This document shows positions 1 through 6,825 of a DNA stretch of 20,315 nucleotides, piece after piece (position 1 is the stretch's first letter; every line of letters begins with the position of its first letter). Below the pieces are notes generated by a model, which was not told where the DNA came from, did not search any database, and was given only the letters and a program-made list of their open reading frames with translations. Location: the IMG/VR virus record IMGVR_UViG_3300042503_001357, positions 1-20,315 of that record; one strand, given 5' to 3'. The position numbers and the translations under genes were made by a program. Origin of the DNA: a virus.

Positions 1-2802
1 GTATTGAGGCGGAGTGTATCTGTAGGAGGTACCCGTGTACCACGACAGTGCCGGATTTTCAGCAATTGTTTGAGTATTTTCCCAAACGTAAACGTATTGC
101 TCGTTTTCGTTAGTAAATCGACCTTTATTCTTAGGGATCAGTGTGATCTGGGCAACACCGAGTTTGATAGCTGAGATATCACGACCCAGTTGAGCAAGGA
201 TGTCTTCTTGACAAACGTACTTGTTAACGTAACGAAGGAGGTTCCCCTCGTACTCTTCCGTTCTAGCGGTATTTGTAACCGTGGTGTTAGTCCAGTTTAC
301 CACTGTGAGATTAGCAGTGAACGCTTTCATTACGCGGTACAAGTTTCTACCGTCCTCTGACAACACAGTGTCCTCAGAAAACAGAGCATAAGCAGGGTTG
401 AAATAAGGAATGTACTGATCTGCTACAAACTGACTGGAGTTATATGCCGAAGTTAGTGCGAAAATTCCGTTCTCCAGATAAACGTTGAAATCAAACAAAG
501 GTGTTACGTTAGTCGTAGCAGTGTAGGAGATCAAAGTGGTTCCTTGGCGGAAGAAGGTGCGGTCGCCCTTCCAGAACCTGAACATTCGAGTGGGTTTCCT
601 GGCTGTTGATGTCTGAAGAAACTGAATGAACTCAGACCTTTGAGTCGCATTCAAGTACAAGGGCACGATTACTCCCTGATTAACTAAAACCTGAGAGTCC
701 GTGCTGCTAGGTGTGAAGAAAGTGGATGCAATGAAAAATTCAGGAGTTGAGGCACTGTCAGGACGGTACTCTAAGTAAGTTCCAGCAGGGAAACGAGGTT
801 TATACTGATAGATCGGTATACCCGCATCACCATTTTGAACAGTGATTTCTTTTACAATACCTTGCTCCACCAGATTGTCAAAGTAAACACTTACTGTCTC
901 TGAGTCTGAGTTGGGGTTGTAGGTGAAACTTGAGATAACGTACGCATACTTATTGACTACGCCTTTGCGAATATCGACGTAATTGTAATAAGGGTCGGCT
1001 ACCGGGTTAGGACCTGAACCAACTTGCGGAGTGTAGACCCAAGTTCCTGCATTGTAAGAAACTCCGACCGTTAACTCCTGGGGAGTGACAGGAACGGAGC
1101 TTAGCTTGAAGTTTGTTTGAGCACCCGTCAAGTTGTTTGTTGTTGGTTCAAGAGTAAAGTTTTGAGCAGCAACCCAGACGAAGGCACCTGGGCGACTGTT
1201 TAGAGGTATGGGGGAAGTTGGTATAAACTCGTCAGGTAAGTAGTCGTACTCAATAACGTCCGGGGAGTAAAAACCGTTGGGGTCCACTGCCTGATAGGTG
1301 TTTCCCGTAACCCAGGGGCTGAACACGACTGCTTTGGAGATTTTACCGAGAGTGAGCACGGTCGGAATCTCGGCAACGGAGCCGATAGTCAAGTTCTCTA
1401 GGACGACGTGTAGGAAACCGTCCCCACCTGACGCAGGGTCCCAATACGTTACTTGACCCTGAGAATAAACACCAGGCACAAGGTACTGAATTTGCTGAAG
1501 TTGCAAATTACCGTAGATAGGTTGATCGCGCTTCTCGCCCGAGTAAGGTGTAAAAGAACCCTCAACGGAGTAATACACCGTGCTAGGGGTTGTGGTAACT
1601 ACCAGATCGTTTTTATTGAGCAAATACTCCTTGGGCTCAAAAGTGTAAACCTGAGTGTAAGTAGCTGCGCTAGCCTCCAAACCGGGTGGAGTGTTATACG
1701 CGGCGCTAACTTCAATGTGAGGGTCAATATAACGTGTGCCGGAGTCGAAAGTGTTGTAGAAAACTGCGTCCACGTCACTTACCGTGGGGTTCGTGTCGGC
1801 AGGGAAAAAGTTGCCGGGGCGCAGGATCTCAAACAAACGGTCCCTAAAGTTAAGCGAGGTGTCTTTCAAGTTGTTACCGAAGGCACCGTTTGCCTCAATC
1901 GTAGCCGTCAGATCATACTGTACTTGACTAAGGGTGAAGGGGAACAGCTGACCCGAGAACCCTAAGGGGGTGAAGAAATTGACGGCATTTTGTCCACGCT
2001 GAAGCTGAGGAACAGTGAGTTCCACGCCGTCGGGTCCCAATACGAAAAAGGAAACTTTACCGTTGGGTCGAATATAATCGGTTATGTAGTTGTAAGGTTG
2101 GGGCGTAGGGCGGTTGGGTTGAACTGAAGTAAGTGTGCCTGTGCCGAAGAAATCCACAAAAAAATCCTGCCAGTCTTGTGCACTGACGGGGTTTTTACGG
2201 CGAATAAGCGTGAAAAAGCGCTCCTGAACTTCCTGAAAAGTCTCAACGTCGCTACCGCCAACTGCTGGGCGAGGGTTGGTTACCTGGAGCGAGTTAACGT
2301 TGATCGCGGAGGCAGTTGTAATGGAGTTCGCCGGAACGTTGTAAACACTTCCAACGAACTGCGAGGTTACGGTTAAAGTGAACTCAGCTACGCCAGGAGG
2401 TACATCAACTTGATCTGTGGAAATATAAGTAAAAGACTCACCGCCGCTGAGGTTTGGGTTTGAGGTGAAACTTGCACCCGCCGGAATGATTATGGTTTGA
2501 TTCGAAGGGGGGATGGTAGCGACAAGTTGCGCAGTCGCGGGTGTCCCTAGACGCCTCATAGCACCCATAAAGGGTCCTAGCCACTCGACAAGAATCGAGT
2601 CAGGGAGCTGGTTAGCCCAGAAAAGAAACTCACCCTGCGCGAATGCCTGACCCTCTAGCAACGCGGCAAGAGGATTTCCGGCTGAGAAGTCGTTTAGAGT
2701 TTGGTTCGAAGCTTCATAGACCCTTTGCGAGGCTTCTTGAACGAGTTGAGCTTCGTTACGAGGATCAATCGAGACTGAGGGAAGTGGTGAATACCGTGGC
2801 AC
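1..2802 (-). CDS. Baseplate J / gp6-like baseplate wedge protein, giant, 3' end outside window
   Basis: The frame stays open for 934 codons from a GTG at 2802 to the window edge, so the C-terminus is missing. The GTG start is supported by a strong Shine-Dalgarno, GGGAGGT, about 6 nt upstream and just after the stop of the preceding gene. Residues about 90-220 look like the Baseplate_J family (T4 gp6, Mu gp47, P2 gpJ): a beta segment TIIIPAGASFTS, then GSVYNVPANSITT, then GGSDVETFQEVQERFF followed by VSAQDW, the usual region where J proteins list their repeated domain entries. These proteins build the wedge ring around the tail hub. The rest (about 230-934) is beta-rich with many Tyr, Asn, Thr and Pro residues and has no motif I can name. 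T4 gp6 is about 660 aa, so this is unusually long and may carry fused wedge or fibre-attachment domains. Family assignment is fairly sure; the role of the long C-terminal part is unknown. Confidence 0.75.
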   Translation of the reverse strand, partial: MPRYSPLPSVSIDPRNEAQLVQEASQRVYEASNQTLNDFSAGNPLAALLEGQAFAQGEFLFWANQLPDSILVEWLGPFMGAMRRLGTPATAQLVATIPPSNQTIIIPAGASFTSNPNLSGGESFTYISTDQVDVPPGVAEFTLTVTSQFVGSVYNVPANSITTASAINVNSLQVTNPRPAVGGSDVETFQEVQERFFTLIRRKNPVSAQDWQDFFVDFFGTGTLTSVQPNRPTPQPYNYITDYIRPNGKVSFFVLGPDGVELTVPQLQRGQNAVNFFTPLGFSGQLFPFTLSQVQYDLTATIEANGAFGNNLKDTSLNFRDRLFEILRPGNFFPADTNPTVSDVDAVFYNTFDSGTRYIDPHIEVSAAYNTPPGLEASAATYTQVYTFEPKEYLLNKNDLVVTTTPSTVYYSVEGSFTPYSGEKRDQPIYGNLQLQQIQYLVPGVYSQGQVTYWDPASGGDGFLHVVLENLTIGSVAEIPTVLTLGKISKAVVFSPWVTGNTYQAVDPNGFYSPDVIEYDYLPDEFIPTSPIPLNSRPGAFVWVAAQNFTLEPTTNNLTGAQTNFKLSSVPVTPQELTVGVSYNAGTWVYTPQVGSGPNPVADPYYNYVDIRKGVVNKYAYVISSFTYNPNSDSETVSVYFDNLVEQGIVKEITVQNGDAGIPIYQYKPRFPAGTYLEYRPDSASTPEFFIASTFFTPSSTDSQVLVNQGVIVPLYLNATQRSEFIQFLQTSTARKPTRMFRFWKGDRTFFRQGTTLISYTATTNVTPLFDFNVYLENGIFALTSAYNSSQFVADQYIPYFNPAYALFSEDTVLSEDGRNLYRVMKAFTANLTVVNWTNTTVTNTARTEEYEGNLLRYVNKYVCQEDILAQLGRDISAIKLGVAQITLIPKNKGRFTNENEQYVYVWENTQTIAENPALSWYTGTSYRYTPPQY

Positions 2803-2814
2803 GATTTACCTCCC

Positions 2815-3363
2815 TTAGTTGGGACAAATTACATTTGAACCACCGTTGTAGTTTTCACAAGTGGGGTTGGTAGCAGAGTAATAAATGCCGTTGTCGATCT
2901 CCAGATTCTCCAAGAGGTCGTTCAGTTGGTCGGCAAGTACCGATTTAGTGATTAAATCCGCGTTAGCAAGAGCGGCAAACTTTTGCGAAGGCGAGGGTGA
3001 CGGAATGTTATTTGCGTTCTCGTATTTGTCGTTAGTAGTGTAACTTTTGGGGGAATTAGCCAGAATATTCGTTAATGTTGGATTTACAGCAGTGTCATAG
3101 CCGAACATCCACGAACCTGTTACAACCTTGGCGCCGCTAATCGGTTGACCACTAATGAGGAGCCCGGCACCGGTTAAGACGGGTTGCTCAGTGTCCAGCG
3201 TAATATATCTTCCATCCAGACCGTCGGTACCCGATGTTACCATGGAGCTGAGGCCCAGCGGCGGGTAGTGCCAGTCTAAGTCTTGACCGTCGAAATAGAT
3301 TTGTTGAGCGCCATTTAGCCACTGGCTAGTGACGATGACACCCGAGCTAAATGTCGTCTTCAT
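2815..3363 (-). CDS. Unknown phage structural protein, probably baseplate or tail associated
   Basis: 182 aa, starting at ATG 3363. The N-terminus (about 1-40: FSSGVIVTSQWLNGAQQIYF then a DWHYPPLG stretch) resembles the opening of phage fibre/baseplate-associated structural proteins, but I cannot name a family. Residues about 40-110 are Gly/Thr/Ser-rich and likely beta. Residues 120-165 look helical (QKFAALANADLITKSVLADQLNDLLENLEI). The end is Asn/Cys-rich (PTCENYNGGSNVICPN). It lies between the homing endonuclease and the baseplate J gene, 12 nt upstream of the latter's GTG, so it is probably co-translated with the wedge protein. A GGGTAAAA element overlaps the stop of the gene upstream, 31 nt before this start. 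There is no signal peptide or membrane segment. Role inferred from position only. Confidence 0.6.
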   Translation of the reverse strand: MKTTFSSGVIVTSQWLNGAQQIYFDGQDLDWHYPPLGLSSMVTSGTDGLDGRYITLDTEQPVLTGAGLLISGQPISGAKVVTGSWMFGYDTAVNPTLTNILANSPKSYTTNDKYENANNIPSPSPSQKFAALANADLITKSVLADQLNDLLENLEIDNGIYYSATNPTCENYNGGSNVICPN

Positions 3364-3394
3364 GAACCCCTGCGGATCACCTTTCTTAGAGGTA

Positions 3395-3402
3395 TTTTAC
3401 CC
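3395..3402 (-). promoter_or_regulatory. GGGTAAAA junction element (copy 1)
   Basis: The octamer contains the endonuclease TAA stop (GTAGGGTAAAATA) and lies 31 nt before the next ATG. Copies 1-3 share a TA before the GGG, and copies 4-6 share a C before it. No copy exists on the plus strand. Confidence 0.45.
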
Positions 3403-3861
3403 TACATACAAATTTCCGTGGCAGCGAGTTCCTTTGAGGTGTTTTGTTAGGTTACCAATATTCATCAACATGCCGCATTGTGGGCAGGGTTGCTTTTTGG
3501 AGTTCGTATCAGAGACGGCGCGGGATTGTGCGGCCTTCTTGTGAGGGGGTTGAGCTGAGGGTTGACGGGCCGACTCGCTCATTTTTAGTTTAGTTGCGTC
3601 TGTGTGTTCCCATCCCGTTCCCCTAGGGGCTATACCCGGGCCAAGACCACCGTTTGTTTTTGATATATTGTAGCACAGTGGGTTGTCAACATTCTCTTGC
3701 AAAAGCTCATACTCGTAGTCACGAGTGTTTAGATCATCCTCTCTAAGAACTTCCCAGACAAATGCTTTTGGATCCACTCGATTCATATAGTGACAGTAGG
3801 ATTGTGCCGACCCAATATAATAACGGCCTGTTTTTGTATTAGTTGCCCTATAAGTAAGCAT
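3397..3861 (-). CDS. GIY-YIG family homing endonuclease with NUMOD3 and zinc-finger-like tail
   Basis: 154 aa from ATG 3861. The N-terminus MLTYRATNTKTGRYYIGSA matches a GIY-YIG nuclease core: YIG is intact (Y15-I16-G17), while the first half reads TYRATN instead of GIY. A candidate catalytic Glu lies in YEYELLQE (about 50-57). Residues about 81-100 (GTGWEHTDATKLKMSESARQ) fit NUMOD3, a DNA-binding module of free-standing homing nucleases. The C-terminus has C126-x2-C129-x11-H141-x5-C147, a zinc-finger-like pattern. The frame extends upstream to 4059, but that part reads across the tail tube gene in another frame and across a terminator, so the ATG at 3861 is chosen. It is a free-standing intruder between tail tube and baseplate genes. 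The usual Arg after YIG is not obvious, so activity is uncertain. Its stop codon (TAA) lies inside a GGGTAAAA element. Confidence 0.75.
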   Translation of the reverse strand: MLTYRATNTKTGRYYIGSAQSYCHYMNRVDPKAFVWEVLREDDLNTRDYEYELLQENVDNPLCYNISKTNGGLGPGIAPRGTGWEHTDATKLKMSESARQPSAQPPHKKAAQSRAVSDTNSKKQPCPQCGMLMNIGNLTKHLKGTRCHGNLYVG

Positions 3862-3885
3862 AAAAAAGCCCCCATTTCTGGGGGC
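3861..3885 (-). terminator. Intrinsic terminator after tail tube, just before homing endonuclease
   Basis: On the minus strand the sequence reads GCCCCC-AGAAAT-GGGGGC followed by six T residues. That is a 6 bp all-GC stem (3880-3885 with 3868-3873) with a 6 nt loop and a U tract. It begins about 30 nt after the tail tube stop, and the T tract runs straight into the endonuclease ATG. It should end most transcription of the capsid/tube genes and keep the endonuclease at read-through level. It is the only clean intrinsic terminator I see in the window. Confidence 0.85.
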
Positions 3886-3916
3886 ATTATAGGCAGAATT
3901 AAACCCCAGTAAACTA

Positions 3917-4360
3917 TCAGGTACGTTCCCAGTAGTTGACTGTATACTCGCACTCGATTGTCTGAACGTCACCGCTCTCACGGTCCACATCAGCGGTCGT
4001 GATTGAGAGGAACTGGCACTCGTAACAGATGTATTGGCCGCCACCAGGGGCTTCGCCAAGGCTGTTGCAAGAGCGAGGTGTAACAGTGATTGTGATAGGA
4101 TTACAGTTGTAATCTAACCAAAACTGCTCAAGCTGCTTGAAAATCGTGGGATCGTATGGGGCTTCCAACGTTACGTTGTCAGCGGTACGGGGACCTACGA
4201 CGTGATAGATGCGGTTACCTGTGCCATTAGCGTATGTGCTTTCTTCAGAGGAATCATTGATCCCGCTGAATTTGGTGAACACCGCTGTGAAAGTCGGTCC
4301 ACCAAGCGCAGTGAAGGAAACTTCGTACTGCGCCTTAGTCAATGGGCGAAGAATAGCCAT
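3917..4360 (-). CDS. Tail tube protein (T4 gp19-like)
   Basis: 147 aa from ATG 4360, preceded by a near-perfect Shine-Dalgarno (AAGGAGGTG, about 7 nt spacing). Length and pattern fit the myovirus tail tube family (gp19-like), which stacks as hexamers inside the sheath. Supporting features are the short N-terminus leading to beta strands (YEVSFTALGG, FTAVFTKFSGI), the middle segment YDPTIFKQLEQFWLDYN typical of tube helices, and the end beta segments with FLSITTADVDRESGDVQTIE. It lies 25 nt after the capsid gene, not next to the sheath, which is more than 7 kb away across the head genes. Several Cys residues (NCN, SCN, YICYEC) are unusual for a tube protein. The strong ribosome binding site and following terminator fit high expression. 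Tube is by far the best reading; a head-tail connector is the alternative. Confidence 0.7.
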   Translation of the reverse strand: MAILRPLTKAQYEVSFTALGGPTFTAVFTKFSGINDSSEESTYANGTGNRIYHVVGPRTADNVTLEAPYDPTIFKQLEQFWLDYNCNPITITVTPRSCNSLGEAPGGGQYICYECQFLSITTADVDRESGDVQTIECEYTVNYWERT

Positions 4361-4376
4361 GATAACACCTCCTTAG

Positions 4377-4393
4377 TGTCCTAAATCAGGACA
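4377..4393 (-). other. Small RNA hairpin at the capsid stop codon
   Basis: TGTCCT-GATTT-AGGACA is a perfect 6 bp inverted repeat with a 5 nt loop. It contains the capsid TGA stop and ends about 6 nt before the tail tube Shine-Dalgarno. There is no T tract, so it is not an intrinsic terminator. It could protect the upstream capsid message or tune access to the tube ribosome binding site. Confidence 0.4.
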
Positions 4394-5441
4394 GAATGTC
4401 GGTGACCATAGCGCCAGAACCGATAAGACCAGTAGCACCGAGGCCAACCAGGTTGACAACGCGCTCGACAGTGATCTCAGCGCGAACAACGCGACGCTCA
4501 CGAATGTAGTACTCAGGACGAACGGCAGGAGTGCCGGTCAGCTGGTAGGTGTAAGCGAAGGCGGGGGTAGCAGCGTTGGCACCACCAGCGGGCATAACGG
4601 AATCGCTAGGTCCGTTCGGGCTATAGAACAGCAGGATGCCGTTCTCAGGGAACACAGGCTGCAGGCTGCCATCGGTGGCCAGATAACGACCTTCGGCCAC
4701 GCGCAGACCGCGCTCCAGACCGAAGTAGCGAGCCAGCATGTCGGTGTCGATGCTGTCGGCGGTGGTGTACTTGATACGCTCAAGGATCGCCTGGTTGGTC
4801 AGCAGTTGGTCGAACACGGCGGTTCCAACAACCATTGAGTTGGGGCGGATACCGATCTGGTTAGCAACTGAACGCTTCAGGCTCAGTACGTCTTCGATCG
4901 GGTTTGAGGTTAGTGAGGACCAGGCTGAAGGACCGGCAGCGGTGCCGTAAGCTGTGCTGAAAGTTGTCCAGCTGGTGAATCCCAGACCGGTTTGAGATCC
5001 AGCACCGCCAACTGTGGGCTCATAGGGGTTATAGGTACCGGTTACGGTCACAGCCTGAGAAACGGTGTACTCGTAAGCGTTCATCAGGCGGCTCATGGCG
5101 TTGCGAGTTTCAATCGCACGCAGGTCTACCTGAGCGGGACCTTCACCAGCGTTCTCAATGACTTCTTCGGGCAGTTCCCAAGCCACAACTTCCTGCTCCA
5201 GAGCGTAAGGCTCTGAATCGTAACGTGATTGCACGTAAGGAATGTTGGTGCCGTATGCACGACGGAAATCGTTGATGGCGAACTGCTCTTTGCCGAAGCG
5301 CAGAATGCGGCCAGCACGAGTCGGGGTGTCTACAACGGGGGCAATAAAGTTGGCGATATTTGTCGCCGGCAACATAAAACCTTGAGCCAGTGTAGTCAGA
5401 ATCGGATCTACACCAGCATAGGTTTGCTGAAGGTTCATCAT
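4386..5441 (-). CDS. Major capsid protein (HK97-fold type)
   Basis: 351 aa from ATG 5441 (a tandem ATG-ATG start; either may be used, with GGAG about 10 nt upstream). Composition and length are typical of a major capsid protein: a soluble alpha/beta protein with no signal or membrane segment. The N-terminal stretch (LTTLAQGFMLPATNIANFIAPVV) is seen at the start of many HK97-fold capsid proteins. A helical segment (LRAIETRNAMSRLMNAYEYTVSQAV) follows. A late region (PNSMVVGTAVFDQLLTNQAI) is typical of the A-domain core. It sits directly after protease/scaffold, minor head and decoration genes, as in Mu-like head modules, and directly before the tube gene. A 100 nt leader with a strong hairpin lies upstream. 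Function is assigned from context plus sequence style; no catalytic motif is expected. Confidence 0.85.
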   Translation of the reverse strand: MMNLQQTYAGVDPILTTLAQGFMLPATNIANFIAPVVDTPTRAGRILRFGKEQFAINDFRRAYGTNIPYVQSRYDSEPYALEQEVVAWELPEEVIENAGEGPAQVDLRAIETRNAMSRLMNAYEYTVSQAVTVTGTYNPYEPTVGGAGSQTGLGFTSWTTFSTAYGTAAGPSAWSSLTSNPIEDVLSLKRSVANQIGIRPNSMVVGTAVFDQLLTNQAILERIKYTTADSIDTDMLARYFGLERGLRVAEGRYLATDGSLQPVFPENGILLFYSPNGPSDSVMPAGGANAATPAFAYTYQLTGTPAVRPEYYIRERRVVRAEITVERVVNLVGLGATGLIGSGAMVTDILS

Positions 5442-5490
5442 GGGAGGGGGTCTCCGAAATTAAATTTTGTCTTCAAATGGTTGCAACCAG

Positions 5491-5520
5491 GGCTGGGACT
5501 TACACCGAAGATGCCCAGCC
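5491..5520 (-). other. Strong RNA hairpin in the leader of the capsid gene
   Basis: Minus-strand GGCTGGG pairs with CCCAGCC across a 16 nt loop that can itself form CATC-TTC-GGTG. It lies in the 100 nt gap between the decoration and capsid genes and ends about 50 nt before the capsid ATG. No run of T follows, so termination is unlikely. Likely roles are RNA stabilisation or an RNase processing boundary allowing separate capsid mRNA levels (inference). The rest of the gap is A/T-rich with no clear promoter. Confidence 0.5.
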
Positions 5521-5541
5521 AAAGGTTTGCCAAATTATAAA

Positions 5542-6030
5542 TCAGGCGAATGAAACTAGAGCCAGCTTACGACCGCCGATGTTTACGATTTCACGAATCA
5601 GGGGGGTGGTGCCGTCATTGGTAACAGCGGTACCGGCGTTGGTGGCTTGACCACTCTGGTTAATTTGCAGGGGTGTGTTCAGGGTGATAGCAGCGGAAGC
5701 GGGATCCACTTCGATCAGCAGCAGTCCGCTGGTAGCAACGGTCAGCTGACGAGCGGTGTAAGGCTGAGCCAGAGCGGTAGGCATGTAGGCCTGGTTGATA
5801 CCGGCGATGGTGGTGGGGAAAGTAGCGAAAGCATCGGGAGCAGCAGCCACATTAGCGCCGGCTGAAACCAGATAGCTAACTGCACGCAGTTCGCCGATTT
5901 CCACGACGCCTTTTTCAGTACCAGCAGCGGTAGCCAGGGGGGAACCTACTTGGGCATTCGTAGCGGCTTCCCAGGTTTCCGCATAACGGATGTACTGTTT
6001 GCCGTAGATCGGAGCAGCATTAGTAGCCAT
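5542..6030 (-). CDS. Probable capsid decoration protein
   Basis: 162 aa from ATG 6030, with AGGA about 8 nt upstream. The protein is Ala/Thr/Gly-rich, almost free of Lys, without Cys, and predicted mostly beta. Segments such as KGVVEIGELRAVSYLV, ARQLTVATSGLLLIEVDP and GRKLALVSFA alternate in strand-like fashion. A small beta-rich protein encoded directly before the major capsid gene is the classic position of lambda gpD-like or other head decoration proteins, which bind the outside of the expanded capsid. I do not see a specific family signature, so this is an inference from size, composition and position. It could alternatively be a small head-fibre base. The 83 nt upstream gap carries a GGGTAAAA element and, closer to the start, the near copy AGGATAAAA. 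Confidence 0.5.
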   Translation of the reverse strand: MATNAAPIYGKQYIRYAETWEAATNAQVGSPLATAAGTEKGVVEIGELRAVSYLVSAGANVAAAPDAFATFPTTIAGINQAYMPTALAQPYTARQLTVATSGLLLIEVDPASAAITLNTPLQINQSGQATNAGTAVTNDGTTPLIREIVNIGGRKLALVSFA

Positions 6031-6106
6031 GTTTTTATCCTATAGGGGACTTCAAGTATTTTTGTTTGCTCTAGGACTGGTTTTGAACCTAGTTAAGCAT
6101 AAGGGT

Positions 6107-6114
6107 TTTTACCC
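6107..6114 (-). promoter_or_regulatory. GGGTAAAA junction element (copy 2)
   Basis: GGGTAAAA begins in the last base of the minor head TAG stop and lies 76 nt before the decoration protein start. Here it is embedded in a 14 nt palindrome, AGGGT-AAAA-ACCCT (6102-6115). It is one of six identical octamers, all on the coding strand and all at gene junctions. Function unknown; a phage-specific promoter or RNA-processing element is the leading idea. Confidence 0.45.
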
Positions 6115-6818
6115 TATCTGTACTCTATGGAGCACCGACAGCGGTCGTAGCACTGGCATTTACGGCCGGGCATAGGCAAGGTACCCAGTGGTTGCCAACC
6201 CCTTGCCCCGAACTCAATGCAGTCTGGACAAGTTCTTTGATCAAGTCTAGGCACCCTACGCATTTCCTTGTACCCTTGTTCCTCTCGAACGTAGTATCGA
6301 CCGAGGTCAAAAAAGGAGTAGGCAGGGTTAGCCAGGTATCTGATCACGCGAGCTAGAACTCCCGGCCAGGTTTGACCGACGCCGTACTTTTCCTGGAGCT
6401 CGTTGGAAGCTATTTCTTCAGGTATATTATCGGCAAATTCTAAAGTTTGGTCACCTATCTTTAGGATCCCGTCTTCTAGTCTTGCTTCAGTTTCCTTTAA
6501 AAAGGCAACCAGGGGCGTGAGCATGTCTCCGACAATAACGGGCCATGCTTTTTCCATTTTGTCGTAAGGTTTCTTGCCCTCAGACCCGAGATAGACGGCG
6601 GCGAGCGCGGATATGAGGGTTTTATCTAAGAGAGTTCTCTCGTACTCTTCCCACCTGATTTGTTTGTCACGGAGACCTTTCACAACAACCATAGACTCTT
6701 TTTTCATCAAGTCTTCTAGATCCTCTAGATCCTTGACCTTCTTGGCAAGAGTCTCTGCTTGTTGGAAATAATCTCCCCTCCTTTTAGTAGCCATTCCCAC
6801 GGCAGAGAGGAGATCCAT
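6114..6818 (-). CDS. Minor head protein, Mu F / SPP1 gp7-like, with Cys cluster
   Basis: 234 aa from ATG 6818, with GAGG overlapping the end of the upstream gene. The N-terminal half is highly charged and helical, with a coiled-coil-like stretch at about 20-60 (AETLAKKVKDLEDLEDLMKK). The C-terminus holds a six-cysteine cluster: C197-x2-C200, then C221-x-C223-x3-C227-x-C229, within DQRTCPDC and CQCYDRCRC. Mu gpF/SPP1 gp7 head morphogenesis proteins end in a similar D-x-TC-x2-C ... CRC metal-binding motif. The His common just before the final CRC is not present here (YDRCRC). Such proteins enter the head at low copy near the portal and help prohead assembly or DNA ejection. Position after portal and protease supports the role. 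The large N-terminal domain is not recognisable, so only the C-terminal motif is firm. Confidence 0.6.
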   Translation of the reverse strand: MDLLSAVGMATKRRGDYFQQAETLAKKVKDLEDLEDLMKKESMVVVKGLRDKQIRWEEYERTLLDKTLISALAAVYLGSEGKKPYDKMEKAWPVIVGDMLTPLVAFLKETEARLEDGILKIGDQTLEFADNIPEEIASNELQEKYGVGQTWPGVLARVIRYLANPAYSFFDLGRYYVREEQGYKEMRRVPRLDQRTCPDCIEFGARGWQPLGTLPMPGRKCQCYDRCRCSIEYR

Positions 6819-6825
6819 TTTAACC

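Noticed and set aside
1453-2376. Plus-strand open frames of 170 and 66 codons opposite the baseplate gene
   Set aside because: The minus strand here is a continuous 934-codon frame with a strong ribosome binding site and baseplate J motifs.
3862-4059. Upstream extension of the homing endonuclease frame
   Set aside because: It overlaps the tail tube gene and runs through the terminator hairpin, and the nuclease core begins at the ATG at 3861.
4538-4783. Minus-strand 81-codon frame inside the capsid gene
   Set aside because: Out-of-frame shadow of the capsid gene, Ser/Pro/Thr-rich with no initiation signal.
6036-6046. TAGGATAAAA before the decoration gene as a seventh junction element
   Set aside because: One mismatch to the octamer and the AGGA serves as the ribosome binding site, so it is not counted.
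6102-6115. Palindrome AGGGT-AAAA-ACCCT as an intrinsic terminator
   Set aside because: The stem is only 5 bp and no T tract follows on the minus strand; better explained as a GGGTAAAA element with a fortuitous inverted flank.
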